Below are positions 43,886-51,256 of a DNA stretch of 64,000 bases, piece by piece. The position numbers and the translations under genes were made by a program. The first letter of the stretch is position 1; each line of letters starts with the position of its first letter. The notes beneath the pieces were generated by a model. It saw only the letters and a program-made list of their open reading frames with translations, was not told the DNA's origin and searched no databases. The DNA comes from a bacterium M00.F.Ca.ET.205.01.1.1 (GTDB taxonomy: Bacteria; Pseudomonadota; Alphaproteobacteria; Rhizobiales; Rhizobiaceae): contig SRUQ01000003.1 of assembly GCA_004791255.1 (NCBI GenBank), positions 706,623 through 770,622 of the forward strand, given 5' to 3'.

Positions 43886-43956
43886 CTATTGTAGACTTTC
43901 GATTGCCAATGTGTTTCCAATTATACCGCATAGAAGCGCAATTTTCTATAGTAGAC
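43886..43956. promoter_or_regulatory. Divergent promoter with two direct CTAT(T/A)GTAGAC boxes
   Basis: CTATTGTAGAC at 43886-43896 and CTATAGTAGAC at 43946-43956 are direct repeats spaced exactly 60 bp apart between the divergent LysR and oxidoreductase genes. Read on opposite strands, they also contain plausible -10 hexamers (TACAAT for the LysR gene, TATAGT for the oxidoreductase). They may therefore be paired promoter elements, regulator half-sites, or both. Confidence 0.55.
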
Positions 43957-43989
43957 ATCTCGGCAGTCCCCCAATCCGGAGCAGACGAG

Positions 43990-45012
43990 ATGAACAGCGA
44001 CATCAACAGATCCTGGCAGATGACCGGTTTCGGCCTGCCCAGGCTGCAACCGGCCGAGGGAAGGATCCCCGAGCCGGGGCCTCATGAGCTGCTGGTGCGA
44101 ATCAAGGCCATATCGCTGAACTACAAGGACCGGATGATCGTCGATGGCGTGCTGATCCCCGACCTTGCCTTTCCGTTCGTGCCGACATCGGATGCGGTGG
44201 GCGAGGTGGTGGCGGCAGGCCGCGGGGTCAGCCACTTCCAGGTCGGCCAGCGCGTCCTGGGGCAGGTGATCGCCGATTGGCCTGACGGCGATGCGCCGCC
44301 GGTGCTGCACAAGCGCAGCCTGGGATCGTCAGTGCCCGGCACCCTGTCGGACTACATGCTCTTCCAGGAGGATGCCGCCGTGCTGGCGCCGCCGTCGCTT
44401 GATGATGCCGAGGCCTCGACGCTGCCTATCGCGGCGCTGACCGCTTGGTTCGCCATGGCGGAGGCGACGAAGCCGGTGCCCGGCCAGACCATTCTCATCC
44501 AGGGCACAGGCGGCGTCTCGCTGTTTGGGCTGCAATTCGCTGCGGCATTCGGCCTGCGCGCCATCGTCACCTCGAGCAGCGACGGCAAGCTCGAACGGGC
44601 AAAGAAGCTCGGCGCCTGGCAGGTGATCAACTATCGCAGCCGGCCGGCGTGGGATGAAGCCGCGCGTGAGCTGACGGACGGGGCCGGCGCCAATCATATC
44701 CTGGAGATGGTCGGCGGCGACAATGCACGGCGATCGCTTCAGGCGCTGGCCGCCGACGGTCGCCTGTCGGTCATCGGCCTTCTGGGCAGCATGGAGCTCA
44801 ACTTCCCGATCGTACCCTTCCTGCGCAACCGCATTACGGTGCAAGGCATTTCCGTCGGCCATCGCCGCGCCTTCGAACGCATGAACCAGGCGATCGAGAC
44901 GCTGAAGATCAAGCCGGTTGTCGACAAGGTTTTTGGTTTCGACGAGGTGCCGCAGGCTTTCGAGCATCTGGAGAAAGGGCCATTCGGCAAGGTCGTGATC
45001 AGCACGAGCTGA
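43990..45012 (+). CDS. NAD(P)-dependent alcohol dehydrogenase / quinone-reductase-like MDR protein
   Basis: 340 aa from ATG 43990. GroES-like N-terminal domain (PGPHELLVRIKAISLNYKDRMI), nucleotide-binding GTGGVSLFGLQFA and a conserved EMVGGDNARRSLQAL segment. The zinc-ligand Cys residues of classical ADHs are missing, so it probably acts as a zinc-independent reductase of enones or quinones. Divergent from a LysR regulator. Confidence 0.88.
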   Translation: MNSDINRSWQMTGFGLPRLQPAEGRIPEPGPHELLVRIKAISLNYKDRMIVDGVLIPDLAFPFVPTSDAVGEVVAAGRGVSHFQVGQRVLGQVIADWPDGDAPPVLHKRSLGSSVPGTLSDYMLFQEDAAVLAPPSLDDAEASTLPIAALTAWFAMAEATKPVPGQTILIQGTGGVSLFGLQFAAAFGLRAIVTSSSDGKLERAKKLGAWQVINYRSRPAWDEAARELTDGAGANHILEMVGGDNARRSLQALAADGRLSVIGLLGSMELNFPIVPFLRNRITVQGISVGHRRAFERMNQAIETLKIKPVVDKVFGFDEVPQAFEHLEKGPFGKVVISTS

Positions 45013-45020
45013 CATCGGTG

Positions 45021-45758
45021 TCACGGCAGCATTTTCAGCACGCCGACCACGGTCTTGCCATCGGTGAAATAGGGATCGCCGCCGCCATTGCGTCCCGTCT
45101 TCGTCGCGCCGATGCCCTCAAGGTCGCTGGTCGAGACGATCTGGCCTGCGGCGGTCAAATCCCGGATGAGGAAATCCCGCTCCGCATCGATGTCGGGGCC
45201 GATGTGGTGGGTGATGGCGCCGGTGTCGTGGCTCAACCCGACGCCACGGTCGAAGCTGGCGGATCCAAGCCAGAGCGGCCTTCCGTCATCGCCGGTCGCC
45301 CCGGTATGCCAGAAGCGGACATGGTGGCGCCGGTCGGCACTGTCGCCGACCGGCCTTTCGAAAGCAAGATCCTGGGCGCGGCCGTCGAACAGCAGGCGGC
45401 TCATCGGGGCGTCGGGATAGGGACGCGAGAACAGGACGCTTTCGCCGATCTCGATCGCGGTCTTCCAGGTGACGGCGTCGGCGGTGTCCCAGCCGGCGAC
45501 GGCAAAGGCATGGACGATTTCTTTCTGCGTGCCGACGAGGCCGACATTGATCGGGTCGCCGGGAATACCTTGCGGCGTGTGCGTCACCATCTCGAAGCGC
45601 TGGTTGCGAAAGCCGCGATCCCGGAACGACCAGAATTCCGGCGCCGCGAGATAGGCGAGCGCCAGCCAGGCGCCCAACAGGGCCGCCATCCACGTTGCAA
45701 TGCGTCGTCGAAGGCTTGGCTCACCCACAACCGACCGCTCCCAAATCCATGCTACCAT
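45021..45758 (-). CDS. LssY C-terminal domain membrane protein
   Basis: 245 aa from ATG 45758; in-frame GTG 45728 is an alternative. One N-terminal membrane helix (IATWMAALLGAWLALAYLA) precedes a soluble domain with GDPINVGLVGTQKEIVHAF, GWDTADAVTWKTA and VRFWHTG, the LssY_C pattern found at the C-terminus of Legionella LssY and in stand-alone proteins. Function unknown. It converges with the alcohol dehydrogenase, with 8 bp between stops. Confidence 0.78.
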   Translation of the reverse strand: MVAWIWERSVVGEPSLRRRIATWMAALLGAWLALAYLAAPEFWSFRDRGFRNQRFEMVTHTPQGIPGDPINVGLVGTQKEIVHAFAVAGWDTADAVTWKTAIEIGESVLFSRPYPDAPMSRLLFDGRAQDLAFERPVGDSADRRHHVRFWHTGATGDDGRPLWLGSASFDRGVGLSHDTGAITHHIGPDIDAERDFLIRDLTAAGQIVSTSDLEGIGATKTGRNGGGDPYFTDGKTVVGVLKMLP

Positions 45759-45856
45759 TTTATGCGGTGTTGGCCGTTTTGGGCCAGAGCCGGGTGAAGC
45801 CAGTGCGTTCGAAATGGATTAAGTGTCGTTTTCGCGGCTACGCAGGCTTCATCATT

Positions 45857-45962
45857 CTAGAGCATTTCGCCGTTTCACGGAAACGGCGAAATGCTCTAAC
45901 TCTTTGTTTTGGCGCAATTCCGGACGGAAAACCGTTTCACACTTTTCCTGAAATTGCTCTAG
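45857..45962. repeat. Rhizobial palindromic repeat with an 18-bp perfect stem
   Basis: TAGAGCATTTCGCCGTTT (45858-45875) pairs perfectly with the sequence at 45881-45898 around a 5-nt loop. A second half (45899-45962) contains CGGACGGAAAACCGTTTCAC and ends GAAATTGCTCTAG, which also pairs with the left end CTAGAGCATTTC. This is the widespread Mesorhizobium repeat built around GGAAAACCG-type cores. It fills the gap between the LssY-domain and extensin genes. Confidence 0.85.
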
Positions 45963-46035
45963 GGTCTGCGCGCGTCGCCTCGCTCCTTGCTCCGCCCTTG
46001 GACGACGAAGTGAGGTTGCTCCGCGATGCCTCAAC

Positions 46036-46842
46036 TCACCGGCAGGCGCGGTACCCGCTCTTGCGGTTCTTGATGTCGAAATGGAAATGGTTGCGGTGGT
46101 CGTAATTGTAACCGGGGCCGAGCACCGTGGTGAAGTACTGGCAGCCATCGGCGCGCACATTGTTGAGAAAGCCGCGGGTGCGGAAGGCGAACAGGCCGGG
46201 CTTGCGCACGTCGATGTCGTCGCCATTGTTGAGCTCGATGCTCATCACGTCGAGAGCGTTGCCCTTGCCGTGCTCCGACAGCACGCCTTCGCCGGCGATG
46301 TTGCGGCACGAATAGCTGGAGCCCTGGTGGATGGTCCTGACGCCGGAGAAATAGCGCCAGCGTGCCGAGGGCACCAGTTCGTTCCTGGTCCAACTGGCGA
46401 AACTGGCGGCCATGTTGCAGGTGAGCGTCGCAGCCGGCTTCATCTCGACGCTGCCGATGGCCGAGACCTTGACCGGATAGTCGATGCCGCACTGGCCTTC
46501 ATGGATCGGCGCCACATCCGTGTAGGTGACGCCGAGCCGTTTCAGTTCGCCGCGGCAGTCGATTTCGCTGGCCGGTATCTGCTCGACCGGCGACATCGGC
46601 TCGTCCATGCGCGGATAGGCGGCCTGCATCATGTCGGGGTTGGAGGGCACTAGCCGCTGCATGCTTGAGTATTCCGGCACGGCCGCCGTCTGGGCGCCGA
46701 CATCGACGGCCGGCTGCAGCGACAGAACGGAGCCGGTGTTGCAGGCCGAAACGGCTGCGAGGGCAAGGCCAGCCGCCAACAGCGCCACGGGTTTCAGTTG
46801 GCGCGCGATGGGGAAAAACACGGCGCGAAATTTGCCGGCCAT
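46036..46842 (-). CDS. Extensin-like domain protein, lipoprotein-type signal
   Basis: 268 aa from ATG 46842. Signal region LLAAGLALAAVSACNTG with a lipobox-like Cys at about residue 34. The extensin-like C-terminal domain (about 90-268) has IDCRGELKRLGV, CGIDYPVKVSAIG, a Cys-paired core and the ending NYDHRNHFHFDIKNRK, whose HxHFD motif resembles zinc-dependent peptidases of the D-Ala-D-Ala carboxypeptidase fold. Predicted envelope enzyme or cell-wall protein. The adjacent paralogue at 47029 has the same architecture. Confidence 0.86.
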   Translation of the reverse strand: MAGKFRAVFFPIARQLKPVALLAAGLALAAVSACNTGSVLSLQPAVDVGAQTAAVPEYSSMQRLVPSNPDMMQAAYPRMDEPMSPVEQIPASEIDCRGELKRLGVTYTDVAPIHEGQCGIDYPVKVSAIGSVEMKPAATLTCNMAASFASWTRNELVPSARWRYFSGVRTIHQGSSYSCRNIAGEGVLSEHGKGNALDVMSIELNNGDDIDVRKPGLFAFRTRGFLNNVRADGCQYFTTVLGPGYNYDHRNHFHFDIKNRKSGYRACR

Positions 46843-46860
46843 TGGCGGAATCCTACTTCG

Positions 46861-46940
46861 AACCTGATCGCGATCAGGTTCTCACTTTGCCTGACCATGA
46901 TCTTTTCCGAAAACCGGTTCCCACTTTTCGGGATCACGGT
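46861..46940. repeat. 20-nt perfect palindrome plus rhizobial GGAAAACCGG-type repeat
   Basis: AACCTGATCGCGATCAGGTT (46861-46880) is a perfect palindrome just upstream of the extensin start at 46842. It is followed by a repeat at 46896-46938 with CATGATCTTTTCCGAAAACC and its imperfect mirror CACTTTTCGGGATCACG. The latter belongs to the same superfamily as the element at 45857-45962 (shared GAAAACCG...CACTTTTC core). The palindrome may be part of the repeat or a separate operator. Confidence 0.7.
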
Positions 46941-47028
46941 TCGGATATCCGGCATTTTAACGATCAAGGGTAAAGGAAAACTCAGCGCCGGCGTTCATGC
47001 CTGCGGCGGAAATGCGGCATCGCCCGCA

Positions 47029-48195
47029 CTACTGGCAGAAGGTGCCGCCATGGTGGCGCGGTTCGAGATCGAGGTGGAAATGCAAGGCGTGATCGGCGTC
47101 GGCGCCGGGGCCCAGCACCGTCTTGAACGGCCCGCAGGCGGCCTTGCGCACGGTGTTGAGGAATGTCGCGTCCTTCTCCGGCGGCACTGGACCGACCTCG
47201 ATCCTCCTGCCGTCCGAGAGCGTGAAGCTGGCGATGTCGAGCGCGTTGCCAAAGGCGTGTTCCGACAGTTTGCGGGTGCCGTGACGCGGCCGGCAGACAA
47301 AGGCCGAGGCCTGGCCGACCGATTTCAGATCGGCGCCGAGTTCGGCTTTCGCCGCCGGCTGGATGACATCGGCGGTAAAGCGCGCCGCCGCCTCCGCCAT
47401 CGAGCAGTTGAGCTCGGTGCCAGGCCCGATGGCGATGAATTTGCCGAGCGTCGTCAGCTCGATGGGGTAGGGGATCGAGCAGCCGATCTCGGGATTGCTT
47501 TCGGCCTTGTGCTCCTCGAAGTCGACGCCGAGCGCTTTCAATCGCTCGCGGCAGGCGATTTCCTGCGGCGGCATCCTGTCGGCCGGACGATCGGCCGAGC
47601 GCGGATCGGGCAGCATTTTCTTCTCCTCGGCGGCGTCTTCAGGCTTCTCGGGCGGTTTCGGGCCCACCGCCGGCGGCTGAATCTCGGGCTGGGAAGTATC
47701 GGGCTTTGGTGTCGGTGTCGGCACTCTTGTGGGTGGCTCAGGTTCGCTTTCGGTCGCGGTTGACGGCTCCGGGGTCGAAGGTTCGGGCCTTGCCTGCTTT
47801 CGCTGACGAGACTTTTCTTCGTTGAACCGGCTGGATGCGTCGCTGACCTTCGGGCCGGTCGTCTTCTGCTCCTGCGCCGGTGCAACATCAGTCTGTTGCG
47901 CTTGTGCGGGACGTGGCTCGGGCACGGGAACGGCGGCAGGCGCGGTCGGTTGGTCCGGTGTTTCCTCTTGCGTCTGCTTTGGCGCGATATGCTGCTTGCC
48001 GCGCGATCTCAAGCGGTGTTTGGCCCCGGACCTCAGCGGCCGGTCAACACGTTGCGTCAGCGGCTGCTCCATCCGGGGCGACAAGGGCTGGTGATTCCTG
48101 TGACGATGCCTGGCGTCGGCCGGATTCGCCAGCAAGGCCGCCGCTGCCAGAGGCAGCGCCAAGGTGCAAAATCGGGAAAAGCTCAGCGTTGCCAT
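47029..48195 (-). CDS. Extensin-like domain protein with Pro/Glu-rich linker
   Basis: 388 aa from ATG 48195 (TTG 48204 is less likely). Signal peptide FCTLALPLAAAALLANPADA, then about 170 residues rich in Pro, Glu, Gln and Thr (PTPTPKPDTSQPEIQP) that probably span the periplasm or peptidoglycan. The extensin-like domain (about 205-388) contains ACRERLKALGV, GCSIPYPIELTTLG, SEHAFGNALDIASF and the ending HALHFHLDLEPR. The HFHLD ending parallels the HFHFD of the neighbouring paralogue. It is 186 bp upstream of that gene on the same strand. Confidence 0.87.
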   Translation of the reverse strand: MATLSFSRFCTLALPLAAAALLANPADARHRHRNHQPLSPRMEQPLTQRVDRPLRSGAKHRLRSRGKQHIAPKQTQEETPDQPTAPAAVPVPEPRPAQAQQTDVAPAQEQKTTGPKVSDASSRFNEEKSRQRKQARPEPSTPEPSTATESEPEPPTRVPTPTPKPDTSQPEIQPPAVGPKPPEKPEDAAEEKKMLPDPRSADRPADRMPPQEIACRERLKALGVDFEEHKAESNPEIGCSIPYPIELTTLGKFIAIGPGTELNCSMAEAAARFTADVIQPAAKAELGADLKSVGQASAFVCRPRHGTRKLSEHAFGNALDIASFTLSDGRRIEVGPVPPEKDATFLNTVRKAACGPFKTVLGPGADADHALHFHLDLEPRHHGGTFCQ

Positions 48196-48261
48196 CGCCT
48201 GCAAACGATGTCGGGATGGCTAGGTTGCCTTGTGAAAGGATCACAATCGGTTACCGGCACG

Positions 48262-48687
48262 TTACGCACCGATGGCTTCGAGGCCTTCCTCCAGCAGGTC
48301 GGCGAGCAACGGCATGCCAAGCAAATATTTCGCCGTCCGCTTGTTCGCCCGCTCGCGCGCCGCCGCCACCGCGTCGACCCATTCCGTGGCGTCATAGTCG
48401 CCGCGGCCCACCCAGGCGAGTGCGATGAGCTCTGCCGCCTCGTCGACATTGAGATCGTCGATCAGTTCGCGCAGTTCTTCCTCCGTGAGGTTTTCCGAGC
48501 TTTCCTCGGCAAGGCCGTCATGGTGGTGGTTGTCACGCCTGTCGCCGTCGAACTCGATCTCGTGTTCCGCCCCGTCGGCATAGTCTTCGTTGACGGCGGC
48601 GCTCAACGCCTTCGCCTTGAGGATGAACAGGCGCACGGTGTCGGGACCGATCGAAAGTTCCCATTCCCTTTCGAGGCGCTGCTGCAC
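48262..48687 (-). CDS. DUF3775 domain protein
   Basis: 141 aa from GTG 48687, chosen because GGAGAAGG lies 3-7 nt upstream; ATG 48702 is also in frame but has its Shine-Dalgarno touching the start. Soluble acidic protein with VRLFILKAKALSAAVNEDY, HHHDGLAEESSENLTEEE and LIDDLNVDEAAELIALAWVG, the DUF3775 pattern. Function unknown; conserved in Hyphomicrobiales. Confidence 0.78.
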   Translation of the reverse strand: MQQRLEREWELSIGPDTVRLFILKAKALSAAVNEDYADGAEHEIEFDGDRRDNHHHDGLAEESSENLTEEELRELIDDLNVDEAAELIALAWVGRGDYDATEWVDAVAAARERANKRTAKYLLGMPLLADLLEEGLEAIGA

Positions 48688-48866
48688 GGGCCTTCTCCGC
48701 ATCCTCCATTGGTGGTTGCCCGATGATAGCCGATTTGCAGCGTTCGTCACGTCATGTTCGATTGAAGGGCATCAATCTGGAAATGTTAGTGGCTGCTGTT
48801 TCTTTCCGGGATGAAACGGCATGGCAGCTGCGTTAGTGTTGCATTGTCATTCTCAAGGAGGCTTCG

Positions 48867-49403
48867 ATGCGCAGACGATTGTTGATCCAGGTCATGGCTG
48901 TTGCCGCCCTGCCGCTGTTTGCGGCGCCCGCTTTTACCGCCGGCGAAGGTGGCGGTGGCAGCGGCGGAAGCTCCACACAATGCAAGAAGGGTGAGGTTTG
49001 GGACAAGAAGCTGAAGAAATGCGTCACGCCGAAATACGGCATGCTGGACGACAACAACATCTATGAAGCCGGCCACGACCTGGCGATGGCCGGGCGCTAC
49101 GACGAGGCGATCGCCGTGCTCAGCCTGGCCGCCAACAAGCAGGATCCGCGCATTCTCAACTATCTCGGCTATTCGCACCGTCACTCCGGGCGCGTCACCG
49201 TCGGCCTCGGCTATTATGAGGAAGCGCTGCGCATCGACCCCAACTATACGCTGGTGCGGGAATATCTCGGCGAAGCCCATCTGCAGATCGGCGATCTGGC
49301 CGGCGCGCAGCAGCAGCTGGCGGAGATCGAGAAGCGGACCGGCAAGGGCTCGCGCGAATACGGCATGCTGGCCGAGCAGATCGATCATTTCATGCGGAGC
49401 TGA
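48867..49403 (+). CDS. Secreted tetratricopeptide repeat protein
   Basis: 178 aa from ATG 48867, with CAAGGAGGC as ribosome site. Signal peptide VMAVAALPLFAAPAFTAG, a Gly/Ser linker, a small Cys pair (QCKKGEVWDKKLKKC), then about three TPR units (residues 65-160; YEAGHDLAMAGRYDEAIAVL and YYEEALRIDPNYTLVREYLG). Periplasmic scaffold of unknown partner. Followed by a strong terminator. Confidence 0.88.
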   Translation: MRRRLLIQVMAVAALPLFAAPAFTAGEGGGGSGGSSTQCKKGEVWDKKLKKCVTPKYGMLDDNNIYEAGHDLAMAGRYDEAIAVLSLAANKQDPRILNYLGYSHRHSGRVTVGLGYYEEALRIDPNYTLVREYLGEAHLQIGDLAGAQQQLAEIEKRTGKGSREYGMLAEQIDHFMRS

Positions 49404-49426
49404 AACGACTCCCAGGACTACTCCAG

Positions 49427-49455
49427 GCGGCCGCGAGCGATCGCGGCCGCTTTTT
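49427..49455 (+). terminator. Intrinsic terminator after the TPR gene
   Basis: GCGGCCGCGA (49427-49436) pairs perfectly with TCGCGGCCGC (49441-49450) around GCGA and is followed by TTTTT. It sits 24 bp after the TPR stop codon on the plus strand. Confidence 0.9.
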
Positions 49456-49568
49456 CTGCCCAGCTCCCCTAGTCGCACGTGTGGATGAACACGGGGATGA
49501 TTTTTGAAAAACCCATTTTTGGGCGTGAAAAACCCGCGAACATTGCTATATCTTGGGAAATTGTGGTG

Positions 49569-49611
49569 AAACGGTTCCGTTAGCCCGAGGCTGCCGGACC
49601 GTTTTCTTTTT
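49569..49611 (+). terminator. Terminator-like hairpin in the greA leader
   Basis: AAACGGTTCCG (49569-49579) pairs with CGGACCGTTT (49595-49604, one bulged T) and is followed by TCTTTTTG. It lies 60 bp before the greA start, downstream of a likely -10 region (CTATAT, 49546-49551), and so would end a short leader transcript. This resembles the leader terminator of E. coli greA that yields GraL RNA, though no sequence relationship is claimed. Confidence 0.65.
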
Positions 49612-49671
49612 GTACCCATCGACAAGGCTTTCCCCGAAACGCGGGGGTGGCGGCAGGAAAGGTCAGGCATC

Positions 49672-50145
49672 ATGAACAAGGTCCCGATGACAGGCGAGGG
49701 GTTCGCGTCATTGAAGGAAGAATTGCGTTGGCGCCAGCAGGAAGAGCGGCCGCGCATCATCGAGGCGATCTCCGAGGCGCGCTCGCATGGCGACCTGTCC
49801 GAAAATGCCGAATATCATGCCGCCAAAGAGGCGCAGAGCCTCAATGAGGGCCGCGTCAACGAGCTCGAGGACCTGATCGCGCGCGCGGAGGTCATCGACG
49901 TCACCAAGCTCAGCGGCGACAAGGTCAAGTTCGGCGCCACCGTGGTGCTGGTCGATGAAGACACCGAGGAAAAGAAGACCTACCAGATCGTCGGCGACCA
50001 GGAAGCGGATGTGAAGTCCGGCCGCATTTCGATCTCCTCGCCCATCGCCCGCGCGCTGATCGGCAAGGAAGTCGGCGACGCCATCGAGGTCAATGCTCCC
50101 GGAGGAGCCAGGGGGTACGAGATCGTCCAGGTGCAGTTTATCTAG
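49672..50145 (+). CDS. greA: Transcription elongation factor GreA
   Basis: 157 aa from ATG 49672. The N-terminal coiled-coil hairpin (residues 1-75) carries the acidic tip residues D41 and E44 in [15 protein letters not shown], which place a metal in the RNA polymerase active site to stimulate cleavage of backtracked RNA. The C-terminal FKBP-like domain is intact ([37 protein letters not shown]). Its stop codon TAG is the first three bases of the palindromic element at 50143-50284. A leader terminator suggests attenuation of its own expression. Confidence 0.97.
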   Translation: MNKVPMTGEGFASLKEELRWRQQEERPRIIEAISEARSHGDLSENAEYHAAKEAQSLNEGRVNELEDLIARAEVIDVTKLSGDKVKFGATVVLVDEDTEEKKTYQIVGDQEADVKSGRISISSPIARALIGKEVGDAIEVNAPGGARGYEIVQVQFI

Positions 50146-50284
50146 GACCTTTGATAATTCTACTCTGGCGGCCGACTAGCGCGGTTTTCTGCGCTCCGGT
50201 GCTCACGTACTTTAAGTACGCTCCGCTCCGGTTCTCGAAGAACCACGCTATTCGACTCGCCAGAGCGAATTCTGAAAGGTCCTA
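50143..50284. repeat. Palindromic dispersed repeat, copy B, filling the greA-waaC gap
   Basis: Terminal inverted repeat TAGGACCTTT (50143-50152) with AAAGGTCCTA (50275-50284), continued inward by AATTC/GAATT and CTCTGGCG/CGCCAGAG. Interior: GCGC-GGTTTTCT-GCGC, GTACTT/AAGTAC, and CGGTTCTCGAAGAACC. The core matches copy A at 20838-21005. Both ends contain the stop codons of the flanking convergent genes (greA TAG, and waaC TAG on the minus strand), and the long stem could act as a bidirectional terminator or stabilising hairpin. Confidence 0.85.
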
Positions 50285-51256
50285 AGCCGGCGCCTGTGAT
50301 CTAAGCTCCAGCAGCCTCTCCGCTTCCGCCATCACCTCGGCCGGCGTCACCTGCCCACCCTTCGGGGCCAGCAGCGTCGACGCATAGGGGCCGCGCGGGC
50401 CGGTGAGGCCGGGTTCCGTCGCCAGGAACACCGCGACCGTCGGCAGGCCGAAGGCGCTGGCGAGGTGGGTCAGCCCGGTGTCGGCGCCGATCACCAGCGT
50501 CGAGCGGCCAAGGATGGCCGCAATGGCGGCCAGCGGCGATCTGGGCACGACGACCGTCGAGGGCACGGCCTTGGCGATTGCCTCGGCCACGGCCTTCTCG
50601 CGTTCGTTCGACCAGGTGGTGATCGGGGTCATTCCCTGCTCGACCAGCAGGCGGGCGGTCTCGATCCAGTCTTGCGCAGGCCATTTCTTGTCCTCGCGGC
50701 TGGTGCCGTGAAGCAGGAAGGCATTCTTGCCCTCGGTGCCGACAGGATTTCCGGATGGCGCGACAATGCCGGAGTCCAGCCGGGAAAGTTCGGGCTCGTA
50801 GCCGAGCGCAAGCCCGAACAGCCGCCGTGTCCGCTCGATGGCGTGCATGCCGCGCGGCACGGCGTGGGTGACGTCGTAGAACAGCGCGGCGTTCGGTTCG
50901 CGCGCGCTGGAACGGTCGAAGCCGGCAATCGGCGCACCCGCCTGCCTTGCCACCAGCGCTGACTTCAGCAGCCCTTGCGCATCGATGACCAGATCATAGC
51001 GGCTCGTGCGCAAGCGGCGGCGCAAGGCGGCCGCCTCGCGCCAGGTGGCCTTGTCGAGGAGGTGCTTGCGCCAGCGGCGGATGGCGACGGTGTGGATGGC
51101 GCCGATCGCCGGATGCAGCGCGACGATGCCAGCGAAGGCCTCTTCCACGCACCAGTCGAAGGAAATGTCGGGCCGCGCGCGGGATGCATCCTCGACGGCG
51201 GGAAAGGTGTGGATGACATCGCCCATCGACGACGTCTTGACGATCAGCACCTTCAT
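50282..51256 (-). CDS. waaC: LPS heptosyltransferase I (glycosyltransferase family 9)
   Basis: 324 aa from ATG 51256, overlapping the waaF stop by 4 bp (ATGA). GT-B fold GT9 enzyme: [20 protein letters not shown] at the N-terminus, FLLHGTSREDKKWP and IGADTGLTHLASAFGLPTVA in the donor-binding half. It adds the first L-glycero-D-manno-heptose to Kdo of the LPS inner core in the cytoplasm. Third gene of the rfaD-waaF-waaC run. waaC versus another GT9 is judged by similarity and context. Confidence 0.9.
   Translation of the reverse strand: MKVLIVKTSSMGDVIHTFPAVEDASRARPDISFDWCVEEAFAGIVALHPAIGAIHTVAIRRWRKHLLDKATWREAAALRRRLRTSRYDLVIDAQGLLKSALVARQAGAPIAGFDRSSAREPNAALFYDVTHAVPRGMHAIERTRRLFGLALGYEPELSRLDSGIVAPSGNPVGTEGKNAFLLHGTSREDKKWPAQDWIETARLLVEQGMTPITTWSNEREKAVAEAIAKAVPSTVVVPRSPLAAIAAILGRSTLVIGADTGLTHLASAFGLPTVAVFLATEPGLTGPRGPYASTLLAPKGGQVTPAEVMAEAERLLELRSQAPA

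Noticed and set aside
45857..45962. Intrinsic terminator
   Set aside because: The stem is strong, but there is no T-tract after it and the second half folds back on it; it is better explained as a dispersed palindromic repeat.
48786..49760. 324-codon minus-strand frame opposite the TPR and greA leader region
   Set aside because: Antisense shadow of the secreted TPR protein; no ribosome site or domain.
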